Of a DNA stretch of 64,000 bases, positions 1 through 11,930 are shown piece after piece. Origin of the DNA: Mytilus californianus (lineage: Eukaryota > Mollusca > Bivalvia > Mytilida > Mytilidae); contig NW_026262659.1 in NCBI RefSeq assembly GCF_021869535.1, positions 5,952,001 through 6,016,000 of the forward strand, read 5' to 3'. The notes beneath the pieces were generated by a model. The model searched no databases and was not told the origin of the DNA. It worked only from the letters and a program-made list of their open reading frames with translations. Position 1 is the first letter of the stretch. The number at the start of each line of letters is the position of its first letter. The translations under genes were made by a program, and so were the position numbers.

Positions 1-2493
1 TGTAGGCTAATTAACTTGAACGGAAATGACTTGAATCTATGATTACCGACAAAAAGATATCAAAAGAAGCTTTAAAATGTTTTAAGGATCTCTAATTGTT
101 TTTCTCGTTATTCTATTGTATTCAGAGCATCAGACACTTAGTAGAAGCCCTATGACGACTTATAATTATACAAACGCATTTTAGATTCGATTATCATCCA
201 TGTTTAATTCCATGTGGATTTATCATTGGACATTAAACAAATCTGCCAATGATAAAACATGGATACTTTAATACTAACGACTGATTGACAAACTGTAATC
301 ATTCTGTAGATGCTGGACAGTTAATGTATTATGGGACCATAAAAAGCATCTCAAAAAAATAAAAACAAAATAAATAAAAAACAGAAACAAGTAACCCAAT
401 ACTTTAACTTAGTAGTTGCTGGTTTTCCCAATATCACACAGCATTTAGGAACAACTAAGATTAGTTGACTTTGTGTCATAAATATGTGTAGTAATAGGCT
501 AATATGCATATACATATATTCTCATCCCATCCCTAGCGCAGTAACTAAAAGAAGCTTAAAGTGAGTGTATATAACCCTCTGATATTTGAGACTGCACTTT
601 GTGGTAGATTTCATTTACAACGTCTTAAACGTTACATGCAGCAATTGTATTCAACTCAATTGCTGCAAATAGATTGCATTAAACTTTTCAAAGAAAAAAA
701 CTTAACTTCATCGATGATCTGTGGTCCACACTTAGAATTCAAAAACAACTTTTAACTGGAATAATCGGTCTAATTGTCGATTTTCATAGACATCACTTGC
801 GCCAATTGACCTCGGGTCAAGTACTGTAGCTTATTCATAAAAAGAAACTAGAAATTTCTCTATAATGAGGAAAAGAATGTTTCTGTATGGCTAGGGAATA
901 ATAGAAAATTAAAATGACTTAAATGACTGTATGTTCAGATTAAATACTGACAAAACACCGGAAAAGGAGGAACAATTTATATATTTAATTTCTTTGTAAA
1001 ACATCTGCATCAGTTCGCGCGTGTTAATATACATATTAAGATGTTTATTAGTGGTTCAACAGATATATATTATCCTTCCTACTGTTTTTGTATTCGGTTA
1101 GACAAATGATATCACGATTGCCCTGTAGAACCACAGCGTTGTACCAGCTGCCGTGAATATCTGATTTGATTTTTAATGATATTTTACAAAAACAACATGA
1201 ATCCCTATTAAAAGTACATACACCGTAATTAATTCAGTCAATTTATCATTGTTTCTGATTCGCCGCTTCAAGTCCTGATCACTTTGTAGTTTTCTCAATA
1301 GTATCATATATAGCATTATGTTGTTCCGTTACGTATATTTGTGTTAACACAATTAAAGATATTTTTTTAGAGTCTTCAATTATCCTTGTCTCGAAATCTG
1401 TTATACTACGGACGCCAATTGAGGACCTTTTACTTTTTAATTCGTTGTTAAGAATTTAAGAGTTCGTAATTAAGTGCCAGTCTTTGTAAGAATCAGGCAA
1501 TTTTGAAAAAAATCAAAACATGGCTGAAAAATACCCACCGACCTAAACATCTTATTTTGAAGTTACCCTCATCTTGAGTTAGAAATGCTATATCTTTTGT
1601 TTCTGCATGTCTGGTAATTCGAGAAATCTCTAGATAAATTTTGGTTAGAATGATAGCAAATAATAGAGTTAGCTCCCCTTAATTGTTAATTTCTAATGCA
1701 TTTCAACTGGATTATATATTGAAATACCAGAACAGGAAACGGAAACGAAAGTTATATTTGTGCACCATTATACATTTTGAACATAAATCAATGTTAATTT
1801 GAGCTGGTTTTTGTTTGTCATGTTTTCACCACTGCCTGATTCTTAGGCAGATTGGCACTTAAGATGTAAGAGTAAGAAATAAGACATCCTATACATGTAA
1901 CACATTAAAATTAAAATAACCAGTTACAACTTCGTTATCAATTCTTTTAGAATTTATCATCACAAAAGGATTCTTTGAATCTATAATAAACGACTTTCAT
2001 CTAATTTGTTTTAAACGAATAGTGACAATTGTGATGACAAATTTGTAAAGTACAATTTGTAGTTGTCACAGATTTCTGATTTCGTTATTTCGTATCTGAA
2101 TTCGTATAATGGATTTTTCAAAATAATCTTATTTTGAAAGAAATGGGTGAACTATTTTCGTCAAATTCAGTTTGTTGATTCTGTTTTCCCTGGACTCATA
2201 ATTGTCTAAGAGCAAAAGTATTGTCCTGTAAGAACTTCGTGGTATGCTGTTTGAATTATTTGAATTAATTTCAAATACAAGTTTAGGAAGTACATATTGT
2301 TTCAAACAAATGACATATCAACAATTTTATGCTATTTTGTAATTTGTAGCTTATAAAAACCAGTATTTCAATCTAGTAAATTAAAATATTGTCATATATA
2401 GATTTAAAAATTTGTAAACTGTAATAAACTCGAAGTTTAAATTCGCTATGGCGTCTACAATTACATGAACTACTATAATTATACAGGAAACGC
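1..2493. other. AT-rich non-coding DNA, nothing recognised
   Basis: No ORF here looks like conserved protein and no long tandem or inverted repeat was seen. The motif 'agctccccttaa' near 1670 recurs near 58490, so short dispersed repeat fragments are probably present. Confidence 0.5.
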
Positions 2494-2632
2494 AAGCAGA
2501 AGAGAGACGAAAGATACCAAAGACATTTAAACTCGTATGTCGAAAACAAACTGACAACCCCATGGGAAAAAACGAAAAACGACCAATGACATATAGTAGT
2601 CTACAATACACAACATAGAAAACTAAATATAA
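2494..2632 (-). mobile_element. 3'-end fragment of a retroelement relic (RT-tail family)
   Basis: Read on the minus strand, this matches the non-coding 3' end that follows the reverse-transcriptase-tail copies at 43478-43975 and 54245-54865. Shared landmarks are 'ttttctatgttgtg', 'ttgtcagtttgtttt' and 'tggtatctttcg'. No coding part remains, and it abuts a dispersed repeat copy. Family membership rests on comparison within the window. Confidence 0.55.
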
Positions 2633-2634
2633 AC

Positions 2635-3182
2635 ATAAGAAGATGTGGTATGATTGCCAAATGAGATAAATCTCCACCAGAGACCAAATGATGTAGAAGT
2701 TAACAACTATAGGACACCGTACGGCATTCGGCAATGAGCAAAACCCATATCGCATAGTAAGCTATAAAAGCCCCCCAAATAACAAATGTAAAAGAATTCA
2801 AATGAGAAAATTAACGGCCTGATTTATGTACAAAACAAAAAACGAAAAACAAATATGATATACAGCAACAAACGGCAACCACTGAATTACAAGTTCTTGA
2901 CTTGGGACAGGCACAGACAAAATGTGGCGGCGCCAAACCCTCCCCTAACCTGGGATAGGGGTGCAACAGTACAGCATAAGAAAAAACTACAGAAATCAGT
3001 TGAAAAGGGCTCAACTTGTCAGATCGATAAAAAACAGAAAAACACACACCGGTCATGGAAGGGAATTTATACATCCCCCACAACAAAAAAAGACACACAG
3101 TACAGATCTGAGAGTACTCGCAACTATTGACAGCTAATCCAAAGCCAATAACAACTAATAAAACATTATATGTATCTAAGCA
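2635..3182 (+). repeat. Dispersed repeat family A, nearly full copy
   Basis: It starts with the family's conserved end 'gatgtggtatgattgcc' and continues through 'caccgtacggc', 'ctgacttggg-like' and 'gagagtactcgcaa' blocks in the same order as the copies at 42142-42800 and 52765-53425. It has no coding potential. About 35 bp of retroelement 3' tail on the opposite strand follows at once (3181-3216). Family A looks like a non-autonomous mobile repeat, but no clear terminal repeats identify its class. Confidence 0.75.
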
Positions 3183-3297
3183 TAAAGACTGAGAAACACG
3201 AGCTCCACCAAAAACGGGGGCCAAAACAATGTTGTAAAAAATGTGAATCTACAAACAAAATCAATGTTTCAATGCAAGTTAACTTTATAAACATAAC

Positions 3298-3378
3298 AAT
3301 AAGGAGATGTGGTATGATTGGCATAAAGACATCTATCCACCAGAGTTCAAATGACGTGGATGTAAGCAATTTATAAAG
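3298..3378 (+). repeat. Dispersed repeat family A, 80 bp end fragment
   Basis: It contains only the conserved 'gatgtggtatgattg' end and the adjoining 'ccaccagagttcaaatgacg' block. The copy breaks off before the 'ccgtacggcc' block. Confidence 0.7.
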
Positions 3379-3664
3379 ACTTGTTATCTAATTAGTCACT
3401 ACATTCTTTTCTTGAATTCGATGTCCCAAGTATATATTTTTTTATTAAGTTAATGCTCCACAAAATGTATGCCTTTGCTGTTTTATTTATCAAATCATTC
3501 ACTACATCAATTCTGAGAAGATTAATAGCATAGTGATTGAATGATCTTCTTGGAAAGAACCTGTTCAAGTATAAATCATCTATTGAACTAGGTATATATT
3601 TAAAAATCAACTCAATTTGGAAAAAAATTTCATAGAAAATGACAAAAGTGAAATCATTCAACAT

Positions 3665-3965
3665 AGAAATGACTCTTTAAAATTTCGTGCGTCTGATGCG
3701 CTTTTCTTGATAACCTTCATCCGGAATGCTAAAGTTTTAAAGGTCAGGATGTAGAAACGTTAGTAGCTGTATGGAAGGTCCTCAAAATAAACTCATCATA
3801 GATACCAGGATTAATTTTGTATTTACGCCAGACGCGCGTTTCGTCTACAAAAGACTCATCAGTGACGCTCGAATCCAAAAAAGTTACTAGTAAAAAGGCC
3901 AAATAAAGTACGAAGTTGAAGAGCATAGAGGACCAAAATTCCTAAAAGTTTTGCCAAATACAGCT
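3665..3965 (-). repeat. Dispersed repeat family D copy
   Basis: On the minus strand it shares the order of motifs with copies at 15530-15835 and 24850-25125: an 'aaggt' block, a 'ggaatgctaaag / gagcgttcctga' block and 'aaaagcgc..cgcacgaaat'. It also carries 'cagacgcgcgtttcgtctac', a GC-rich palindromic block absent from the other copies here. Confidence 0.5.
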
Positions 3966-4079
3966 AAGGTAATCTATTCCTGAGGTAGAAAAGCAAAAGA
4001 ATAGAGTTTATCAAACGAAAAAACCAACGGCCTGATTTATGACTATACAATTGAAGAAAAACAGATATTTTTTTTAAAA

Positions 4080-4293
4080 TTTTAGTTCTACTATATGTTT
4101 CGGAGTTTAGTGTGACGTCCATTTTCACTGAACTAGTACACATGTTTGTTTAGGGGCCAACTGAAACCCGCCTCCGGGTGCGGGATTTTCTCGCTGTGTT
4201 GAAGACCTATTGGTGGCCTTGGGCTGTTTTCTGCTCTTTGGTCGGGTTGTTGTCTCTTTGACACATTCCCCATCTCCATTCCCAATTTTATGA
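4080..4293 (+). repeat. Dispersed repeat family C copy
   Basis: It carries the family landmarks 'tgtttcggagtttagtgt', 'ctgaactagtacacat', 'cgggtgcgggattttctcgc' and 'gtcgggttgttgtctctttg' in order. Other copies lie at 26583-26868 and 45252-45424. It has no ORF, and the sequence before the 'tgtttcggag' block differs from the fuller copy at 26583. Confidence 0.8.
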
Positions 4294-4917
4294 TAGACTT
4301 ATAATATTGATAAAAAATATGTTTATAACTTTCTATTGTCGGTTTTCAATTATTTACGTCTGGTAATTTGGGGGATGAATATCAATTTCTACGATATAAT
4401 AGTTTAAAGCAAGATTAAAATGTTTCTTTTATTTTATCCACATAAAAAAACAAACATTAATTCTGTACATATTTATCCTGGCATTGTTTAATGGTTTATG
4501 TACGTTGCGATTGCTTTTAAAATAGTGTGATAGCGATAATTTGTGTAAATTGTGCATTTTTATTTGAAACTATTTAAAAGGATTAGTTTTCTTAAATCTG
4601 ATATCTTTGGACTTTCACAGACAAACTGATCCGTCATAAAATGTCGTTATATTGTTATACTTATTATCGTTTTATCTAAACCATTTTATTTGCAATATTT
4701 GTCCGTCAAAGTAATTTTATTAACATGTAACGATTTTTCTTTATAAAACTTTTTGTGTTATAAGTAACAATTAAGTGTCAGTATATTTTTACAAAGTCGG
4801 AAATTTGTTTCAAGATAATTCTATTTGTAAATAATATATAAAGTCACAGCTTTGTATAGTTCTTAAGTTTTCTTATGTAAAGAATAAATAATCCTTTAGT
4901 CATTTCAATTAGCGCTA
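4294..4917. other. AT-rich gap, nothing recognised
   Basis: It contains no repeat copy or coding pattern that I can identify. It would be the 3' flank of the candidate exon at 4918-5217 if that is real. Confidence 0.4.
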
Positions 4918-5217
4918 TTAAGCCTTAAACTCAAACGACATATTTTTGTAATATTCTTTTGTTAATCTTTCAAGTGCTAATTGTATTATTTCATTGTCAT
5001 TCGGTAATCTCGTTTCTATTATTGTAACCATGTAAATTCTTGATTTAAATATGTTTTCTGAAGTTCTTACTTCAGTGAGAGTCGGGCATTCGTACTGACA
5101 ACATCCGCTCATTTGTAAAAGTACGTGTATTCCATCCTGAATCAATAAAGTGTTAACTACTGCATAGGACTTGTGTCTAATTCTACAAGTGAAGTTCAAG
5201 CGAGTATTCTCAGGCAA
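4918..5217 (-). CDS. Candidate terminal exon, unknown protein
   Basis: This is an open stretch of about 99 codons ending in a stop, with varied, protein-like composition. It includes a cysteine cluster 'SGCCQYECP' near residues 37-45 and a charged C-terminal region 'ALERLTKEYYKN'. The first codon is TTG, not ATG, and an in-frame stop lies just upstream, so if real it is an internal-to-terminal exon. A possible acceptor AG lies near 5222-5230 ('cttag' on the minus strand), but the polypyrimidine tract is weak. I do not recognise the family. It lies outside the dispersed repeats and its composition is unlike the low-complexity ORFs nearby. It could equally be a chance ORF. Confidence 0.3.
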   Translation of the reverse strand: MPENTRLNFTCRIRHKSYAVVNTLLIQDGIHVLLQMSGCCQYECPTLTEVRTSENIFKSRIYMVTIIETRLPNDNEIIQLALERLTKEYYKNMSFEFKA

Positions 5218-7099
5218 GTGACTAAGTCTTAGTCATTGTCTAATGTTGGCATCGCAAACATCTGCAATCGGTCGTTGGTTGCAGCTCGTAATCATCATCA
5301 ATCTAGTAGCCAGTCTCCCGGTTACAATAGCTTAAATATTTTTTTATTTTTTTATTGTTAGTCATGATAGACTGAGATAAACAGGGGAAGGGTTGACGTA
5401 TGTACATTTACCTTCAACAGTGCACGCACCCAGCCAAGGGTTGCATTGTGTTATATCTTCATTTGTTTATGTCATTTGTGAAATTTGGTGTTGATTGGAA
5501 GTCTCTGTTAAATTTATTCATAACCTTTTTAGACTCGGGTCGACTGTCTTTTGTTAATGTATCATCCTTTTCGTGTCTCATATCTTTAACTGATGGCATT
5601 TGTAAACTCAAGAGCAGAAATTACACAATACATGTTGATTTAAAGTCTGCTGTTGGAGTTTTTGTCTTTCTGTTTCAGTGAAAGTATTAACGCAAAACAT
5701 AAATGTTGAAACAGAATAGTTTCATTTCACAACTAGCAGTAATGACGGCAGATTAAACACATCTAGTCCTCATGTGTATCTCCAGTTTGATAATAACAAT
5801 GCCGTCTCATTTCAAATTCATGTTTTTATCATGTTCCATTTTCATGCTAATATTATATCTTCTTATTATATAGTAATTATTCTTGTAATGGTCCCCTCTG
5901 AATTAATTCCCTTTCTGTCGATAAACATTTTTTGCAACCACTGGTATAAACAACGGGAGAAGAATTTAGTAACTTAGAACAATCCAAATTTCATTTTTGC
6001 ATTTATGACCGAGAATCTGATCAGTTAATGTTTCAATTGTTTATGTAAGTTTGCGGATATAATGCATTTGTTTTCACTTTATGGGTATCATAGTTACGGG
6101 TGATAACAATGTCTTTGGATAATTCTATTGTTGATTGCTTAACTTTCAATGGCAAATTCTTCGTGCATATTCAGGAAAACAACAAAAAAAAACCAAATAA
6201 ACAATAAATCCATAGGTAGGCTTTATAAGTGTAGTACGATCGAGAAGAAGGAGGGAAATGTAGACTACTACTAAGAAAAGAAAGCATAATGATAATTGAC
6301 TTGTAACAGGCCACCTCCGTATACGGACAAGTTGTTGCAAGGGACATTGAACGTACCGAGTGAGTGGTACTCTTCCTACTTGAGGTGTCTGATATACAGT
6401 CCAAATTCCAACCAGACGTGGCTGCGTACACTTCGCACAACCTAACTGAAAACCCACTTCAGTTAAACAAAATGTACTTCCGATGGGAGAATTCCAGGTG
6501 ACCATATTTTTATATCCTACTGAACTCTTGTTGTTTTTTTTTAGAGGTGACCATATACTGTAAGATGGTGTCAATCTACATAAAATTATTCGTTTTTCGT
6601 AAACTTAGATTGGTATGCTTCAGTCTCGTTGACATGTATACACCTCTTTTACATTGTATTAATGTCAGCAGCATGACTTATTTGTTTTATAAGATAGATC
6701 CTATACATAAAGTTAGATATATGCAGTAAAGCTATGATTTGGAGACGAATAAATCACGTGCCATAACTAGTCGTTGAAGTAATGAAAATCATATCTTTAG
6801 GATAAGACAAATGCTGATAATAGTTATTCAGATTTTGATTGGCATTAGGACTCTTTATTATACTATTTGGTAGAATAAATATACAACTGAGGAAAATTTT
6901 ATGGCATTAGACACAGACTTTCGACAAGTTTATCAAGATTAATTCTTCAAATGATCGTTAAGATACAGTAACAGAACTTTGGAGGACTATTTGGATAGTT
7001 ATGTTGTTATACAGGGTTGTTTGTGATTCGAAGTAGTGAACATCAATCAACTTTAAATGATATATGAAAATCAAAACTGTGAAATGTTTTAATTAAGAT

Positions 7100-7375
7100 A
7101 AATGTCTGGTATTGGTTATACGTAAGTGATTTAAAATGATTGTTTGGTTTTTGAATATCGTCAACGTATGGTATGGGTTATACATGTACGTTAATGAATT
7201 AAGAAATATGTTTGATATGGGTTTTACATCAATGAATAAAGATAGATGTTTTATTCCGGTTTATTCGTTAATGAATAAAGATACATCAGGTTTTTTTTTT
7301 ATTCCGGGTTATATGCCAATAAATAAGAATATATGCTTGTTGTGGGTTATACATTAATGAATAAAGATAGATGTC
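7100..7375 (+). repeat. Degenerate tandem repeat, unit about 50-60 bp
   Basis: Variants of 'gggttatacattaatga' followed by 'ataaagatagatgt' recur about five times with decayed spacing. The last copies are best preserved. Confidence 0.5.
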
Positions 7376-8465
7376 AATGAAAAAATACAAGATCATCACA
7401 TGAAAATTTTCATATCGAATGTATTATCAGTCCTATGTCATCATATCAGTTCAAGAACCGAAGGCTCGAGTTCTGATATTGACCGAGAACTGATAAACAT
7501 ACCAAAGTTTTAAAATTTAAAAAAAAAATACATACATTTGTTTATTTGATTTCCATTATCTATAATATATTTCCGGTTTCCTGTATTCATCTTACTGTGT
7601 GTTTTTTTTGTTTTTTTTTTAACGTCACGTTGACTATTTTCCAGAATTTAGCGAGTGAAGACGATTTGCCCTATGATAACGTTACGAATAGACCTGCAAT
7701 AATAAGCGAAAGCAGTAACTAATTTTTCCTAATAGCCCGCTGAGCACCATTTCGGAAAAAATGGACTTAACGTCGATCACACAGATATTATAAAACCAAA
7801 CAAAGCCAGGAAAGAAGACTGGAGTGTTATTTTTTTTTTTTTTTTTTTTTTTGTGAAAAAAGTCAGTGACATAGAAAATCTTATTCAGATTTGTTCTAAG
7901 GATAGAATTTTTCTCTCTTATAAGGAGACAAACAGAATCTTTTAAGCGATGGATGTCAATTGGTTCGGTGGTCAATTTAACAAATCGGCTGGTTGACGTT
8001 TGTGGAGTTCATTATTAGGTATGTTTCTATTAAGGAATGTTTTACTTAGCTTTTCCTTGACAATTTATTTAATCATATCAGAATGCAAAGGGAATTATAT
8101 TGAATTTCATAATTTTCGTAACAATATAAATCATAAAATACAACTGGAAAATGAAAAGAAATTGTTGCAGTTCTTTTTAATTTTGAAAGCAACCATTAAA
8201 CTTGTTTTTCTGTTTAATAATGGAACATCGTTCTACATTGGTTTTTCTTCTGTTCTGTTCTGTTCTGTTGTTTCGTTTCGTTTCGTATTTATTTTGTTTT
8301 GTTTGCTTTTTGTGTTTCTTTTATTTTTGTGTCTTTTGTTATTCTTATCAACATAATTATTAAATTAAAAAAATACTTTGGTGGGTGATAGAAGGACGCT
8401 CACAGTGGTTAAAGATCGTACATGTTGTTGGCGGAAACCTATATACAACATATTCTGTCTTATCA

Positions 8466-8575
8466 TCTTAGACTAAAATCAAAAGCAACCCGCACTCTCT
8501 ATCTACTTCTCTGTCTCTGACTCTCTCAAAAGCAACCCGCTCTCTGTATCTACTTCTCTGACTCTCTCATAATGA
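8466..8575 (+). repeat. Two-copy tandem duplication, about 45 bp
   Basis: 'tcaaaagcaacccgc' followed by 'tctatctacttctctg'-like sequence and 'gactctctca' occurs twice in a row, with a few base differences. Confidence 0.7.
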
Positions 8576-9475
8576 GCGTCGTGCAATTTTAGTTTTATGG
8601 TGATTTTATGTGATTGCATCTTAATATTTTCGTCATGTTATCTATCATGTTCATTCAGCATGTTCACATGGTTCATATGAAACACAAGTTATCAGATATA
8701 ACAAGTATAACAGGTATATGTTTACATTTTACAGCTATAATTGAAATGTTTTTCAATATGATTTAATCAGCATATACGTACTATATCAACTGGTACAACC
8801 ATTATTACATCGTTTGAACAAAATGGATTTTTAACGACTTATAATTTAACATTTTGCTAATGGTAACCTATAACTGTCAATAGACAGATAATATAAAGAA
8901 TATGCGTATATCACAATCAATTTGAAACCTTTTTTTTGTAAAATCAGATTTGTAGATACTACAATACATACGTGTTTTAAATCTTGACTAATTTCATAAA
9001 AAAATGTATAGATACTAAACTATGTTTCAAATAATATTATAAAATTGTTCTTTTGCTACTTGTTTAACTAATGCGGTCGAAAAAGTCGAAAATACCAATG
9101 CATACTTTAAAATATATTGTGTCCTTAGACAAGGAAACATTGCCTGATCCTTGAGCACACTGACTAACATCTTCCGGTAAAGATTTAATTATGCAAATTA
9201 AAAAAGCAGGTGTCGAAATGTCTGTACCAACCAGTCATTGTTATTCTACGAAATAACGAATTGTTTTTTTTTTACATTAAAACATAATTAGCTGAAATTG
9301 CGTTAGTTCCAGGGTAAAAAATTCAAGCTGTCGTCATGGATTTCAATCAGTTGGTATAGATTATTACAAACAGAAAACTTTAGTAACGATATGCAATTAA
9401 TTTGCATGAAAATACAAAATATTTATTATCGTATATGTTTTAGTGATATTCGTCGAACCGTTCGATTTATAATAA

Positions 9476-9656
9476 CAGTCAAACCTGCTTAAGAGACTAC
9501 CTGTATTAGACAAAATCCTGTGTTTTTAGACCATTAAATTTAGATCCCTCTGCAATGCATTTCATATACATTGATCCTGTATTAAAAGACCACCTGTCTT
9601 AATGAGATAACTTTTTTTGCTCTCTTTTGAGTGGTCTCTTAAGATAGGTTTCACTG
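9476..9656. mobile_element. 181 bp MITE-like element with terminal inverted repeats
   Basis: The left end 'cagtcaaacctgcttaagag' is the inverse of the right end 'cttaagataggtttcactg', giving imperfect TIRs of roughly 25 bp. Flanking 8-mers 'tataataa' and 'aatattaa' agree at six of eight positions, compatible with a decayed 8 bp target duplication. The interior is non-coding with a second inverted motif, 'gaccacctg'. Confidence 0.6.
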
Positions 9657-9929
9657 AATATTAAAAGGGGAAATTAATCTGATGATTTCCTTCTGTCATG
9701 GGTCAAAAATGTACTGTACCGTTAATTTACTCAAGGAAACAGGATAATTTTATCCCATTTTCCTTTTTTCAACATCACAATATGAGAGAAAACCTGAATA
9801 CGACAATGGCTACATGTAGCTCACAATAGAAAAATGCTTACTTATATAACTAAAACTCAATACGGAACGCTAAACCTTGTACAGCAAGAATGGAACTCTG
9901 ACTTGAAAATCATTAACGAAACTGTAAGA

Positions 9930-10271
9930 TTATATAAATAACACATAGCTGAGAGGGTGATAAGGCAGATTGCTAACCCGAGAAAACATTGTCAACCGAG
10001 GCGAAGCCAAGGTTGACAATGTCTTTTCTGATCTGCTCTATTACCTTCTCAGCTATGCGTTATTTAATTTATTATATTGAATGTTCTGTTATTGCTGTCT
10101 AAAGTGATAAACTATGACGTCTTGTTCACAACAACCATTCATATTTAATAAAGCGCACAATTGATCAAGCGTCTCCGTGAAGGGTAATAGAGTATTTGCC
10201 ATGGGATAGAGCAAATTATCTCCCTCGTTTTAACTAATCAAAATCTGGCATTTTGACATAAGGTATAATAA
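9930..10271 (+). mobile_element. Palindromic (hairpin) repeat, copy 1
   Basis: It starts with a long inverted repeat. The 'aaataacacatagctgagag' arm is matched by its inverse near 10050-10075, with 'cattgtcaac..gttgacaatg' at the centre around a 'cgaggcgaagccaag' loop. It is followed by the tail 'aaagcgcacaattgatcaag' and 'ggcattttgacat', the same order as the copy at 14481-14975. Confidence 0.7.
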
Positions 10272-10769
10272 ATGTAATTATTCAATGTCTGTTTAAATTT
10301 AAAGCATAATATGTTTGCAATCTTAACCTGAATAATGTTGAAATTGAATACATTTCTTGGATCGCAAACACTTACAGGCCAACATGACGTAAAATACTTC
10401 AATGGAAGAAGATATATATGATATATGATATATAATAGTAGATAATTGACAACGTTCGTGATGAAAAGGATTAAGTTCACAATCCCCCTCCTTTGGCGCA
10501 GGCTAATTGAATTATCACCTAGATCGAGATTCATTATGATTTTAAACATATTTCTCGTTATCAGCTATAAAACAAGTATTTAAAACACTTAATAAAAGAT
10601 GTTTTTGTTGTTGTTATTTTTTGGCTATTCTAAGGTTGCGCTGAACATTTATCAATGTATGATGATTTATATGACTGTGATTAGCATTATATTTGACTTG
10701 ATACTCCCACACCTTCTAATCCTAATGTGATCTCGTTCTGAGATCTCGTTTGTATCATACGCATGTCAC

Positions 10770-10855
10770 CATTGTATAAAGAAGCAGAGTATACCATTGG
10801 GACATTCAAACTCATAAGTCGGAGAGAAACTGACAACACCGTAGCTAAATGTAAG
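10770..10855 (-). mobile_element. Short 3'-tail fragment of the RT-tail retroelement family
   Basis: On the minus strand it shares the blocks 'gttgtcagtttctctc', 'acttatgagtttgaatgtcc' and 'aatggtat' with the 3' ends near 43900 and 54800. Confidence 0.45.
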
Positions 10856-11045
10856 CTGTTGAAAGTCGTTTGTTGTAGGTTCTCTATTTCACTGAGGATT
10901 GCGAGCTTTATTTTACAGTATCTTTATTAAGTTTTGAAAAAAAATGTAAAACAACAGTTATTTTATTTACATATATAGGGCATAGTCAAAGAAATTCCCT
11001 AATAAATAAGTTTTTCATGGGGAAATTTCTTCTCTAAATCATCTC

Positions 11046-11102
11046 TTGGTATTGGCAAAGGATTTGTATAGTAAGACTGACTATACAAATCCTTGGTATT
11101 GG
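11046..11102. repeat. Perfect hairpin flanked by 10 bp direct repeats
   Basis: The arms 'aaggatttgtatagt' (11058-11072) and 'actatacaaatcctt' (11080-11094) are perfectly complementary over 15 bp, with a 7-base loop. The direct repeat 'ttggtattgg' flanks it at 11046-11055 and 11093-11102. Confidence 0.8.
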
Positions 11103-11842
11103 TGAATTGTTTCTAGTTAAAGATGATAAATCTAAAGTAAATTTAGTGGGGTCCACCCATCTTTTAGAATATTTTTGATGCATTCATTCAAAAACAATGA
11201 AAAGCTATTAGATTTTCCAAATAGCTCATCGAAATAATATTTTCTTGTAATCATTCCGAAACACTCAGTTTTACGATGTTGAGAAAATTCAAGAACAAAC
11301 TGAGGAACAGTAAATGTAAAACGGAGAAGAGAAAAAATCAAAGTTGGTCTGTATTTCATAGAAGGTTTTATTCGTGTTTTTTTTTTTCAGTTTAAGACAG
11401 TTCAAGCTAGGGTCATAACCCAAGATCGGGGTTGTGGCATCAATTAGTTGTATTTACCATGTGTTTTTTCCCAAGGTATGTTATGTAGTAAGTTGCAACA
11501 AAACATAAGCGATTGCTGAATAGCAATCTTCAGTTATGATCTAAGAACTTGAAAATTGATAAACTATTGTTGCCTCGAATATATTTTCATTTACCCATTT
11601 TGAGAAAATTCAAGGATATTATCTCTAGAAAGCAAATTGCTAACAGTAAAACATCGAAACATGTATTTAATAGTAAGTATCCTTGTCAAGATGCAAAGTT
11701 ATAATTATTTGTTACTACAAATCGAACATAAGTTATGCAAAAACTGTTATTTGTTTAGTGGCATTTCAATGGTATATTATCTCTTTGTCGATAACAGATA
11801 AAAGAGAAAAAGTCTCACGTGACCTTCACTGACTGTATGTAT

Positions 11843-11930
11843 TAATTCTGCAAAATAATGTTTTACTCCAAAACAAAATAATGTTCTATTCCAAAGCAAA
11901 ATAATTTTCTATTCCAAAGCAAACTAACGT
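11843..11930 (+). repeat. 23 bp tandem repeat, three copies
   Basis: 'aatgttctattccaaagcaa' and variants occur three times head to tail, adjoining 'ctaacgttaccatccgg'. It is non-coding. Confidence 0.75.

Larger units (their letters stand above)
5241..9475. other. AT-rich non-coding DNA with minor simple repeats
   Basis: No credible gene was found. It contains a degenerate tandem stretch (7100-7375), a 23-base T run (7830-7852), pentanucleotide 'ttctg/tttcg' runs (8243-8290) and a short duplication (8466-8575). An exon-like plus-strand stretch near 6311-6496 was judged too weak to call. Confidence 0.45.

Noticed and set aside
6311..6508. Plus-strand exon-like stretch ending in 'ttccag|gtgacc' and a larger minus-strand ORF
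   Set aside because: The plus frame gives a mixed-composition peptide of about 45 residues, but no polypyrimidine acceptor lies upstream and a stop interrupts it. The minus ORF is no better. 'aggtgaccatat' also occurs twice 48 bp apart, suggesting a small duplication. Too weak to call.
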